64,000 nt of DNA from Faecalicatena orotica (GTDB taxonomy: Bacteria > Bacillota > Clostridia > Lachnospirales > Lachnospiraceae), in assembly GCF_003149245.1 (NCBI RefSeq), contig NZ_QGDL01000001.1, forward strand, positions 337,089-401,088. The letters are read 5' to 3'. The notes under the pieces were generated by a model. The model saw only the letters and a list, made by a program, of their open reading frames with translations, had not been told where the DNA came from and searched no databases. A program made the position numbers and the translations under genes. Shown in pieces: positions 9,169 to 16,578 of the stretch (within the stretch, counting starts at the first letter, position 1; the number at the start of each line of letters is the position of its first letter).

Positions 9169-10767
9169 TTACCTCCAAAGGTTGTTTTGCACCTTGTTAT
9201 CTCCTGTTAAAATTCCGCCACAGAACATATTTACCGAATCAGCCCCTGACTGTCTGCCATCATCAGGTTCCAAATCTAGGTTATACACGTCACTGCTGGG
9301 TTCTTTTTCCCTAATTTCCAGAATACGTCTATATATTTCCTCTCCGCCTCTATACCCTTCTTTCACTAATACCATATCTTTTGTAGTACACTGTCCAGCT
9401 TGCTTCCAGCCTTCTGTTCCATTCTCATCCTTTACCCAAACCGGATGAGCTTTGGTAAGGAACAGACCTTTTGATGGCATCCCCTCTGCGTGAATTTCCA
9501 CCATATTTTCCATTTCCGGGCCTCTCCATACATTAACCACTCTCATCTGCCTGTTGTCCCTGCCCATCACTCTATCTCCTATAGTTATACAGCGGATTTC
9601 TTGTTCTGTCCCGTCCGCCATCCGTATCAGAGTGTCAGGCGCCATACATCCGTACATAATCTGCAGAGAAGGAACTTCTTCTGTAAAGCTGGCAAGGCCT
9701 TTTAAAGAGGTAACAATTAGTTCATGGATTCTCCAGTCTTCCTGTTCGTCTTCCTGTTCGTCTTCCTGTTCCTCTTTTTTCACTACCGTATAGACCTTCA
9801 TCTCAAGCTTATAATCAAATTCCGTCTTTTTCCATCCTGCCGGGTCGTGATATCCTTTTCCCCAAGATACAAATTCATAGTGGTATCCATGTTCCATGGG
9901 CATAATTTCTATAATCTGGTCACATTCATAATCCGGTGTTGCTGCAACTACTGCAGCGCCTCCGCCCTTTCTGTACAGTCTACAGACAGCAGAATTTTTG
10001 TGACCCTCATCCTCTTTGGGGATCTCTGTTTTATCAAACACTAAATCTCCCTGCCCCGGCACACACAAATTCGGAGTATTGCCCGTTTTTTCATCCCGTC
10101 CGAATCCACATATGTAATCCACATCACTGACATCATCAGGACGTCTGATTAAAGCTATCACAATATGATCCTTATCCCCTGTAACTCCACGCTCCGCATA
10201 TCTGCTCTCCAGTTCTCCCAGAATCACGGCTTCCTTTTCTTTTTTTGGATATACATGGCGATAGATATAATCATAGTCTGTAGAATTTGCTTTTTTAAAT
10301 GCAGAAAGCTGGTTATCCTCAGGCGTTATATTTCCCCAGTCTCCATAGGCAATCACCCCTAGCTGTTTTATTTCAATATCTGCACCTACGGTAAAGTCTT
10401 CCTCCACAATCAGATAATTCGTATCTGAGGCTGTCTTCGGAGAAATTTCTGCAATTACTTTTTCACTGCCTAAATCCAGAATCTGTGCTGATATTTTCAA
10501 ATCCTTAAATGTATTGAGCAGAGATATTTGTATTTTGAGATGCCCCGCCGCACTATTTTCAGAAAATGTAAACTCCTCAATCTCAAATACATCATAAAAT
10601 TGATAAAGCTGGGGCCGTTCAACTTCCAATAAAGTTGGATTTACAGAATCAGCTCCCAGCAATCTTGATGCTCTCCTTTTACGGGTTATGTTGTTTACAT
10701 TTTCTCTGCATTCTGAAATTATCTCCTTAGGGTAACTTATTGCTGATTTTTCGTTGATTTGAATCAT
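9169..10767 (-). CDS. Protein with C-terminal intein-like Hint domain; first gene of the unknown operon
   Basis: The product has 532 residues. The ATG at 10767 follows AAGGAGGAG and is preferred over an ATG 42 nt upstream without a ribosome site. Residues 1-373 are unassigned and include an acidic run made by a 12-nt tandem repeat. A Hint self-processing domain spans about Cys374 to Asn524. It begins CMAPDTLIRMADG, has the block with TKAHPVW, and ends VYNLDLEP ... FCGGILTGDN. In known Hint domains the first Cys attacks the preceding peptide bond, so cleavage between Gly373 and Cys374 is predicted. The usual penultimate His is Asp here, and only eight residues follow the Asn, so full splicing is unlikely. 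No signal peptide is visible. Confidence 0.88.
   Translation of the reverse strand: MIQINEKSAISYPKEIISECRENVNNITRKRRASRLLGADSVNPTLLEVERPQLYQFYDVFEIEEFTFSENSAAGHLKIQISLLNTFKDLKISAQILDLGSEKVIAEISPKTASDTNYLIVEEDFTVGADIEIKQLGVIAYGDWGNITPEDNQLSAFKKANSTDYDYIYRHVYPKKEKEAVILGELESRYAERGVTGDKDHIVIALIRRPDDVSDVDYICGFGRDEKTGNTPNLCVPGQGDLVFDKTEIPKEDEGHKNSAVCRLYRKGGGAAVVAATPDYECDQIIEIMPMEHGYHYEFVSWGKGYHDPAGWKKTEFDYKLEMKVYTVVKKEEQEDEQEDEQEDWRIHELIVTSLKGLASFTEEVPSLQIMYGCMAPDTLIRMADGTEQEIRCITIGDRVMGRDNRQMRVVNVWRGPEMENMVEIHAEGMPSKGLFLTKAHPVWVKDENGTEGWKQAGQCTTKDMVLVKEGYRGGEEIYRRILEIREKEPSSDVYNLDLEPDDGRQSGADSVNMFCGGILTGDNKVQNNLWR
9738..9773 (-). repeat. Three tandem 12-nt units inside the Hint-protein gene
   Basis: Three copies of a 12-nt unit (cttcctgttcgt on the plus strand, the last with one change) encode the acidic Glu-Gln-Glu-Asp repeats just before the Hint domain. 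The copy number could vary between strains by slippage without changing the frame. Confidence 0.85.
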
Positions 10768-10823
10768 AATACTCCTCCTTATATCTTGAGTTAACGGTAA
10801 TTGTTGCACGACTACATGATTCT

Positions 10824-10851
10824 ATTTTACCATTTTCCGAAAAACATGCAA
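10824..10851 (-). promoter_or_regulatory. Predicted sigma-A promoter of the unknown five-gene operon
   Basis: On the minus strand TTGCAT (10846-10851) and TAAAAT (10824-10829) are separated by exactly 16 nt, and TGG directly before the -10 makes an extended -10. Transcription would begin near 10817, leaving a leader of about 50 nt before the ATG at 10767. Confidence 0.65.
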
Positions 10852-10855
10852 TGTT

Positions 10856-10880
10856 TTCTATTATTTTTTAAATAATAGAA
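10856..10880. promoter_or_regulatory. Perfect 11-bp inverted repeat next to the -35 box (operator-like)
   Basis: TTCTATTATTT and AAATAATAGAA form a perfect dyad around a 3-nt centre. It ends five bases upstream of the -35 box of the operon promoter. The position suits a dimeric regulator. No T-run follows on the minus strand that would make it a terminator. The cognate regulator is unknown. Confidence 0.55.
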
Positions 10881-10893
10881 TCATTAAAATTAT

Positions 10894-10923
10894 TTCGACA
10901 AACAATTTCGACATTTTTCGACA
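10894..10923 (-). promoter_or_regulatory. Three Spo0A boxes upstream of the unknown operon
   Basis: TGTCGAA, the consensus Spo0A-binding box, occurs three times on the minus strand at 10894-10900, 10907-10913 and 10917-10923, spaced 13 and 10 nt. Three perfect boxes in 30 bases are very unlikely by chance in an AT-rich stretch. They lie about 75-105 bases upstream of the predicted start site, which fits activation or repression by phosphorylated Spo0A. Confidence 0.75.
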
Positions 10924-11061
10924 AACTCTCTGTTGTTCCATCAGCGGAGGCAAACGTGTATTTCTCAGTTAACGATATATGATAGACTTTCTTTATTTTA
11001 CTGTTTATAAACACTTTTATAAATGCTTAATAAATATAGCATACACTTTTCTCTCTATAGG

Positions 11062-11070
11062 TGTTATAAT
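11062..11070 (+). promoter_or_regulatory. Extended -10 promoter of the cytidylate-kinase-like gene
   Basis: TGTTATAAT is an extended -10 element (TGnTATAAT) with no good -35 box. Transcription would start near 11077. The leader before the ATG at 11198 holds a short nested hairpin: AAGCGG (11091-11096) with CCGCTT (11102-11107), and an outer pairing that reaches 11121. I see nothing else in 10925-11061. Confidence 0.5.
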
Positions 11071-11197
11071 AAAACTCAAATATCCACCAAAAGCGGCATT
11101 ACCGCTTCTGTATCATTTTGGGTTCTTATAAAAGGCTGAAATGTGGATTTTTAAAATTTTGCAACTCTCAGAGGCACACACGAAGGAGGAATACATT

Positions 11198-11683
11198 ATG
11201 AAATTAGTAATTACAATGAGCCGCCGTTTCGGCACCGGCGCAAGCGTGATTGCAAAGGAACTTTCCGAAAGGCTTGATATCCCTGTATACGACAAGGCAT
11301 ATATTGAACAGCAGATAGACGACCATATGTATGACAGCGAGGCAGAGGCCATTCGTGAACTGGCTGGTAACCCGTGCATCATCCTTGGCCGCTGTGCCTC
11401 CGATATTCTGAAGGATAAACTGAATGTACTGAATATTTTTGTCTGTGCAGATAAAGAAGACCGTATACAGAGGATCATGGGACTCGAATCGCTTTCTTAT
11501 GAAGAGGCGAAGGAAAAGGTCGAACATACTGACAAGGAACGTGCCGCATACTATTACGAGCATACCGGCAAGACATGGGGTGACGTGAACGATTACCATA
11601 TGATACTCGATACGTCAGAGCTCGGCGTTGAAAATTGTGCGGACATCCTCATGCAGTACTTCGAAAAGCTGGAATATATCTAA
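11198..11683 (+). CDS. Cytidylate kinase-like protein
   Basis: The product is 161 residues and matches the small cytidylate kinase-like family common in Clostridia. It starts MKLVITMSRRFGTGASVIAK, where the glycine-rich SRRFGTGAS replaces a standard P-loop (normally GxxGxGKS), so there is no P-loop lysine in the usual place. IILGRCASDIL and YEHTGKTWGDVNDYHMILD are typical family blocks. Members bind nucleotides, but the substrate is usually not established. The ATG at 11198 follows GAAGGAGGAATACATT. An upstream in-frame start is less likely for lack of a ribosome site. The gene is monocistronic and ends 8 nt from the convergent symporter gene, with no terminator between them. Confidence 0.85.
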   Translation: MKLVITMSRRFGTGASVIAKELSERLDIPVYDKAYIEQQIDDHMYDSEAEAIRELAGNPCIILGRCASDILKDKLNVLNIFVCADKEDRIQRIMGLESLSYEEAKEKVEHTDKERAAYYYEHTGKTWGDVNDYHMILDTSELGVENCADILMQYFEKLEYI

Positions 11684-11691
11684 AGATCTGG

Positions 11692-12963
11692 TTACTCCAT
11701 TCTGTCAAATACTTCCCGGTTCAGGGATTTGTTCTGATAGGCAACGATCGTGGTGCATACTGCATCCCCGGTTATATTGACAGCGGTTCTTGTCATATCG
11801 AGAATCCTGTCTATTCCCATAATCAGAGCGATCCCTTCTACCGGAAGCCCTACGGAATTGAAGACCATTGACAGTGTGATCAGGCCTACGCTCGGGACTC
11901 CGGCCGTTCCTATCGAAGCAAGGGTAGCCGTGGCGATTACGGTAATATAGTCTGCCGGGGAAAGTGCGATCCCGAATGCCTGTGATACGAACACAACCGC
12001 GACTCCCTGCATGATGGAGGTTCCGTCCATATTGACGGTCGCTCCCAGCGGCACCGTGAAAGATGAAATTTTCTTGGATACCCCCATTTTTTTATCCAGC
12101 GTTTCAATGGACAGGGGTATCGTCGCATTGGAGGTTGCCGTGGAAAACGCGAATCCCATGACTGGCAGGAATTTGCGGATAAATTTTATCGGGTTTAATC
12201 CCGTAAATAACTTCAGCAGTATCTGGTAGACCCCAAAGCCCTGCAGCAGCAGTGCGAGGAAGACGGCCGCCATATATTTCAGCATCGGTATAAACGCGTC
12301 GAAACCAATTCCCGCAAATGTCTTTGCAATCAGGCAGAACACGCCGAATGGTGCGGCTTTCATAACTGCCATCGTCATATCCATCATGAGATCATTAAAT
12401 TCAGCAAAGAACTGGGCAACAGATGCAGCCCTCTCACCTCTTTTAGCCAGAAGAATCCCAATAAAAATAGCAAAGAAAATAATCTGCAGCATGTTGCCTT
12501 CCGCAAGTCCCTGAATCGGGTTCTTCGGTATGATATCCAGCAGGGTATCTGCAAATCCTGCCGTCTCTGCGGCCGAAGTCTCTGCCGTCTCGATACTGCT
12601 GATGTCCAGACCAACGCCCGGGTTAATCAGATTGCCTATTCCCAGTGCCAGCGTAATCGCTGCCGCCGTGGTAAACAGATAAAACCCTATGGTTTTCACA
12701 CCGACTTTTCCAAGAGTCTTTGTGTCCCCGATTGCCATGCTTCCGCAGATCAGGGAACAGAATACAAGCGGCACGACCAGCATCTGCATGGCCCGCAGGA
12801 AACCGTTCCCGATTACATAAAAGATTCCGTCTATAATCACTGTATCTCTGACATATCCCTCCGGGACCCAGTAGTGCAGAACGATTCCCGCAAAAGCCCC
12901 TAGCAGGAGGCTGATAAAGATCAGTGTCGTAAGTCCTGGTTTTTTCCTCTTCGTTTCTTTCAT
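11692..12963 (-). CDS. Dicarboxylate/amino acid:cation symporter (DAACS family)
   Basis: The 423-residue membrane protein has the topology of the glutamate/C4-dicarboxylate transporters (GltP, DctA, SstT type), with eight membrane helices and two re-entrant hairpins. Signature pieces are ATSNATIPLS, the serine-rich hairpin that lines the binding site, and NMDGTSIMQG, which contains the sodium-coordinating NMDGT. It couples uptake of aspartate, glutamate, serine or a dicarboxylate to an ion gradient. The exact substrate cannot be read off. The ATG directly follows the stop of the RmlD-like gene (TAG then ATG), with AAAGGGG upstream, so both genes share one transcript. Confidence 0.93.
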   Translation of the reverse strand: MKETKRKKPGLTTLIFISLLLGAFAGIVLHYWVPEGYVRDTVIIDGIFYVIGNGFLRAMQMLVVPLVFCSLICGSMAIGDTKTLGKVGVKTIGFYLFTTAAAITLALGIGNLINPGVGLDISSIETAETSAAETAGFADTLLDIIPKNPIQGLAEGNMLQIIFFAIFIGILLAKRGERAASVAQFFAEFNDLMMDMTMAVMKAAPFGVFCLIAKTFAGIGFDAFIPMLKYMAAVFLALLLQGFGVYQILLKLFTGLNPIKFIRKFLPVMGFAFSTATSNATIPLSIETLDKKMGVSKKISSFTVPLGATVNMDGTSIMQGVAVVFVSQAFGIALSPADYITVIATATLASIGTAGVPSVGLITLSMVFNSVGLPVEGIALIMGIDRILDMTRTAVNITGDAVCTTIVAYQNKSLNREVFDRME

Positions 12964-13872
12964 CTACATTCCCCTTTCTTTTCTCTTGTTCTCATTAGCT
13001 GTACTATAATCGGAAACATAATCCGCCACATATTCTCTCAGTGCTTCCTTCCATCCTGACGGCTGCTGTATGCCGCACATCCGAAGCATCATATTGTCCA
13101 GTACTGTATACTCCGGCCCCTCGAATCCCGGCTGTCTTCCGCCCATTTTTATCGGGACCAGTTCTACTTCTTCTCTCCCAAGCAGTCTGAGGATTTCCTG
13201 TGCCAGAGCGTATCTGCTGCAGTGTCCGGCACAGACCGCATGGTAAATGCCCTCCTGTTCCGCCTGAATCAGGCGCAGGATCACCCTGGATAGTTCCTTC
13301 GCGCTTGTCGGACATGCAAAGTCATCCACGGCTGCCTCGATCCGCATTCCTTTCCCAGCCTGCTCAATGATCGAATTTACAAAGTTACTTCCTTCTGCCC
13401 CATAAACCCAGGAGCTCCGGATGATCAGGTGCTTCGGCGCCAGCTCTTTCACGAAGTTCTCGCCTGCAAGTTTTGACTTTCCATATACTGTTCTCGGATT
13501 GGGTGTGTCAAACTCATGGTGGCTTTGCTCGTTTGTATCCCAAAAAATATCGTCCGTGGATATCTGGATGATTCTCGCGTCTATCTTTCTTGCAATCGCA
13601 CTCAGGTTCCTTGCCCCGAGGGCGTTTACTTTATATGCTTCTTCTACATTTCCCTCACACGCCTGTACATCTGTCATACCCGCACAGTTGATGATTGTGT
13701 TCGGGCGGTTCCTGCTTCCGAACAGGTTCACATCCCCGGCACAGGTGATATCCAGGTCCTCGATGTCCGTCTCAAAAAGCTCAACATCACGCATATCCAG
13801 CATATTGCGTATCATGGTCCCCACTCGTCCGGCTGCCCCTGCAACCCATATCTTCCCATAATCGTATCCCAT
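12964..13872 (-). CDS. RmlD-like NAD(P)-dependent sugar reductase
   Basis: This is a member of the short-chain dehydrogenase superfamily close to dTDP-4-dehydrorhamnose reductase. It has the Rossmann motif GAAGRVG near the N-terminus, the substrate-site STDDIF, the catalytic YGKSK (YxxxK) and SSWVYG. The length of 302 residues is normal for RmlD. No other dTDP-rhamnose gene lies next to it, so the true substrate is open; it is co-transcribed with the symporter instead. The start at 13872 is preferred because AAAAGGAGAAG precedes it. The ATG used in the longest frame lies inside that ribosome site. Confidence 0.8.
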   Translation of the reverse strand: MGYDYGKIWVAGAAGRVGTMIRNMLDMRDVELFETDIEDLDITCAGDVNLFGSRNRPNTIINCAGMTDVQACEGNVEEAYKVNALGARNLSAIARKIDARIIQISTDDIFWDTNEQSHHEFDTPNPRTVYGKSKLAGENFVKELAPKHLIIRSSWVYGAEGSNFVNSIIEQAGKGMRIEAAVDDFACPTSAKELSRVILRLIQAEQEGIYHAVCAGHCSRYALAQEILRLLGREEVELVPIKMGGRQPGFEGPEYTVLDNMMLRMCGIQQPSGWKEALREYVADYVSDYSTANENKRKERGM

Positions 13873-13925
13873 CATTCTTCTCCTTTTCAAATCTTTCCCT
13901 TAAAAAAGGTTCTCTAAACTTCGCT

Positions 13926-13954
13926 ATTATAAATGGAATCGTCTTGTTTTTCAA
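13926..13954 (-). promoter_or_regulatory. Sigma-A promoter of the RmlD-like/symporter operon
   Basis: TTGAAA (13949-13954) and TATAAT (13926-13931) on the minus strand are separated by 17 nt: a near-consensus promoter 54 nt before the gene start. Confidence 0.75.
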
Positions 13955-14011
13955 GTCCATTTTTCTGGAATCTGCATATAGTGTAATAAGAACTTTTTCA
14001 GGACTCTGAGT

Positions 14012-14908
14012 ATGTATCTCCTTATCCCTATTATAATTGTACTGTTTTTTGTTTTATTCTTGTCGTATTACCACAGAAAAAAGCAGGCCGTCCAGAAAGT
14101 CGGCCGGATGTCTTATGCATGGAAATGTGACCTGCTGAACGAACTCGCCGTTCCTTTTGGCTTTTCCTATCAATTTGTCCAGGATATCTTTACTTTCAGG
14201 GACGATGCATGGCAGAAAGAGTTCGGGTACGGGGAATTTTATGATCTGAATGCATTGTCCATGCACATGATACTGGACTGCGAACCTGTATACTTCAACT
14301 ATCATGGGAAAACCTGGCTGATCGAATTCTGTAAGGGACAGTACGGGATTAATACAGGCGCGGAAGCCGGTATTTACCACGCAGACTCGGTCGTGCCCCC
14401 GGCGCTCCGGCCCCAGACGGTCTTTACAGCCGCCGCAGAGGATGAGGTTCTGCCTGTTAAACTGCGGCTGACCGGGCCTGACTGCCCGCTTTTTTCCATT
14501 TCTCAAAAACAATGGCGCGTATCCGGCTTTGTCATGGGTACTTTCACCGCCCCAGAGGATCTGATTCTCGAAGCAGCCGTAACATTCCCCGATCCGGACA
14601 TGTGTACAGCCTTCACCCGCGCCATGAACGGCCTCGGCTACAAAAGCAGTGAACTGCTCACATACCAGAATACAGTACAGTTCTACTTCACAAGGCCGAA
14701 ATCAGCTCCGCTCATGGCACCCGATGTCTTTCTGGAAAAATACAGGCTCCTGCAGGGTGATATCTTCTGTGAGCTTTTCCTGTGGCTCACCAATCCTTTT
14801 TTTACGACCGTGGACCGGCTGCTTTACCTTTACTACACACATCCCTGCCTTTTTGAGAGGATTCTCTGTATCAGAATGTTTCAGAAGCACAGGAGGAAAA
14901 GACAATGA
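14012..14908 (+). CDS. Membrane-anchored DUF4474 protein
   Basis: The 298-residue product has one N-terminal membrane helix (residues 2-22, PIIIVLFFVLFLSYY) followed by a basic stretch. It then carries the domain I recognise as DUF4474, marked by WLIEFCKGQYGINTGAEAGIYHAD. The biochemical role of this family is unknown. A C-terminal region of about 130 residues is less conserved in appearance. A weak CAGGA site precedes the ATG. Its stop overlaps the next gene by 4 nt (ATGA), so it is translationally coupled to a metallophosphoesterase and probably works with it at the inner face of the membrane. Confidence 0.8.
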   Translation: MYLLIPIIIVLFFVLFLSYYHRKKQAVQKVGRMSYAWKCDLLNELAVPFGFSYQFVQDIFTFRDDAWQKEFGYGEFYDLNALSMHMILDCEPVYFNYHGKTWLIEFCKGQYGINTGAEAGIYHADSVVPPALRPQTVFTAAAEDEVLPVKLRLTGPDCPLFSISQKQWRVSGFVMGTFTAPEDLILEAAVTFPDPDMCTAFTRAMNGLGYKSSELLTYQNTVQFYFTRPKSAPLMAPDVFLEKYRLLQGDIFCELFLWLTNPFFTTVDRLLYLYYTHPCLFERILCIRMFQKHRRKRQ

Positions 14909-15774
14909 GCTGGTATGAGCGTATTTCACGGGCATTTGTACAGGCGCCTGTCGTCCCCTTAAACAGCAGGTCCCGCTTCGTGCTGATGAGCGACTGTCAC
15001 AGGGGGGTCGGCAATCACAATGATAACTTTATGAAAAACCAGAATGTATATTTTGCCGCACTAAATTATTATTATGAAAAAAATTATACCTATATGGAAT
15101 TGGGAGATGGGGATGAATTGTGGGAAAACCGTTCGCTTTCCCAGATTATTGATATTCACAGTGACGTCTTCTGGCTGCTTTCAAAATACCGGAGAGAAAA
15201 CAGGCTCTATCTGCTGTACGGCAACCATGACCACAGCAAACGCCACTGCCATTATTGCCAGAAGCACTGTTCCACCTACCATGTAAGCGGCCAGAACGAT
15301 GAATCGCCCCTTTTTCCCGGTGACTGCTATCTGCAGGGGCTGATTTTAAAAGATACAGAGCATGGAAATGACCTGTATCTGATCCACGGCCATCAGGCAG
15401 ACTTTTTAAACAGCACACTCGCCCCTCTGGCAAAGCTGCTCGTCCGTTATATCTGGAAGCCGCTCGAAGCAATCGGGGTGTCCGATCCTACGAGTGCGGC
15501 AAGAAATTATACGAAAAAGAAAAAAGTGGAGAAACGATTGACAGACTGGGCCATACAGGAGCATAAGATACTCGTGGCCGGGCATACACACCGTCCGATG
15601 ATTGGCAGTTCACAGGCCCCCTATTTTAACACGGGAAGCTGCGTACACCCCCGGTGCATCACCTGTATTGAAATCCAGAACCGGATGATGATACTCGTCA
15701 AGTGGACGCTGCGCACCCGGGAAGACAGGTCCCTGTATGTAGCACGGGAAGTTCTGGAAGAATACAGGCTGTAA
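14905..15774 (+). CDS. Calcineurin-like metallophosphoesterase
   Basis: The product is 289 residues. All metal-binding blocks of the family are present in order: LMSDCHRG (D-x-H), LGDGDELW (GDxD region), YGNHDHSK (GNHD), LIHGHQ and AGHTHRP (GHTH). A Cys/His cluster (HCHYCQKHC) just after the GNHD block is an extra feature that could bind a metal. The enzyme should be a soluble two-metal phosphodiesterase or phosphatase; the substrate is not indicated. Its ATG overlaps the stop of the DUF4474 gene, so the two form a coupled pair. It ends 23 nt from convergent mntP with no clear terminator. Confidence 0.9.
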   Translation: MSWYERISRAFVQAPVVPLNSRSRFVLMSDCHRGVGNHNDNFMKNQNVYFAALNYYYEKNYTYMELGDGDELWENRSLSQIIDIHSDVFWLLSKYRRENRLYLLYGNHDHSKRHCHYCQKHCSTYHVSGQNDESPLFPGDCYLQGLILKDTEHGNDLYLIHGHQADFLNSTLAPLAKLLVRYIWKPLEAIGVSDPTSAARNYTKKKKVEKRLTDWAIQEHKILVAGHTHRPMIGSSQAPYFNTGSCVHPRCITCIEIQNRMMILVKWTLRTREDRSLYVAREVLEEYRL

Positions 15775-15797
15775 CAAAATTTGGAAATACTATCGTT

Positions 15798-16358
15798 TTA
15801 CAGGACCCCCAGATGTTCCAGCAGGATCTTCACCCCCAGAAGGATCAGGATGATTCCTCCTGCGAGCTCTGCTTTTGATTTGTATTTTGTCCCAAACACA
15901 TTCCCGATCTTTACTCCGGCGGCCGACAGGATGAATGTAGTCACTCCTATAAAAGATACGGCGGGGATGATATTCACACGGAGAAATGCAAAGGTGATTC
16001 CCACCGCCAGTGCATCTATACTGGTTGCCACGGCCAGAACAAACATCGTTTTTATGTCCAGGGAATCACTTGTATTTTCGCATTCCCCCGAGAGTGATTC
16101 CCTGACCATGTTCACACCGATGATTCCAAGCAGGATAAAGGCGATCCAGTGGTCTACAGCCGTGATTTTATCCTGAAACTGTACGCCCAGAATGTAACCG
16201 ATGAGCGGCATCAGTGCCTGAAACCCTCCAAACCACAGTGCAACAATAGATACTTTTTTCACGGTAATCCTGGGCATCGCAAGGCCCTTACAGACGGACA
16301 CCGCAAATGCATCCATTGATAATCCTACTGCCAGTAAAAATAATTCTATAAATCCCAT
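15798..16358 (-). CDS. mntP: Manganese efflux pump MntP
   Basis: MntP exports Mn(II) across the cytoplasmic membrane and protects against manganese excess. The 186-residue protein has the family length and six membrane helices in two related halves. The conserved acidic pieces are [13 protein letters not shown] in the first half and [12 protein letters not shown] in the second, and these aspartates are needed for transport in the family. The ATG at 16358 follows AGGAGGAAAAAAG; a longer frame upstream would run into the riboswitch leader and is rejected. Upstream lie a promoter, a yybP-ykoY manganese riboswitch and an intrinsic terminator, so expression is expected only when manganese is high. 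Confidence 0.95.
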   Translation of the reverse strand: MGFIELFLLAVGLSMDAFAVSVCKGLAMPRITVKKVSIVALWFGGFQALMPLIGYILGVQFQDKITAVDHWIAFILLGIIGVNMVRESLSGECENTSDSLDIKTMFVLAVATSIDALAVGITFAFLRVNIIPAVSFIGVTTFILSAAGVKIGNVFGTKYKSKAELAGGIILILLGVKILLEHLGVL

Positions 16359-16408
16359 TCTTTTTTCCTCCTGTGTAATGAATCTGACGTGGGTTAGAAT
16401 AAAAGGGC

Positions 16409-16450
16409 AAAAAAAAGACACATGTACAGCAAATAAACTGTACATGAGTC
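16409..16450 (-). terminator. Riboswitch-controlled intrinsic terminator of mntP
   Basis: On the minus strand GACTCATGTACAG pairs with CTGTACATGTGTC (16417-16450, one mismatch) and is followed by eight T. Its 5' arm shares bases with the 3' end of the riboswitch aptamer, so aptamer and terminator can exclude each other. Confidence 0.85.
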
Positions 16451-16534
16451 TCATTAATTAAGATAAGCCAGACTTTCCAGTCAGTATGTTGACTTACCAC
16501 GCATATCCTGCGCCAATTACTCCCTCACGGACTG
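16441..16534 (-). ncRNA. yybP-ykoY manganese riboswitch aptamer
   Basis: The leader of mntP carries the conserved pieces of the Mn(II)-sensing yybP-ykoY aptamer: GGGAGTAATTGG, then GTCAACATACTG, then AATGAGAC. These lie in the two docked loops that bind Mg and Mn in known structures. The 3' GAGACTCATGTACAG is also the 5' arm of the terminator, so ligand binding should prevent termination and switch mntP on. Confidence 0.82.
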
Positions 16535-16540
16535 ATTAGT

Positions 16541-16569
16541 ATTCTATCATCCAAAGACTGCAATTTCAA
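16541..16569 (-). promoter_or_regulatory. Promoter of mntP
   Basis: TTGAAA (16564-16569), a 17-nt spacer and TAGAAT (16541-16546) with an extended TGA on the minus strand, ending directly before the riboswitch. Confidence 0.75.
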
Positions 16570-16578
16570 GTATTTTAT

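Noticed and set aside
9182-10362. Several plus-strand frames opposite the Hint-protein gene
   Set aside because: They are antisense frames of a well-supported gene without ribosome sites.
9646-10767. A full protein-splicing intein in the Hint protein
   Set aside because: Only eight residues follow the last Asn, the penultimate His is Asp, and there is no endonuclease domain.
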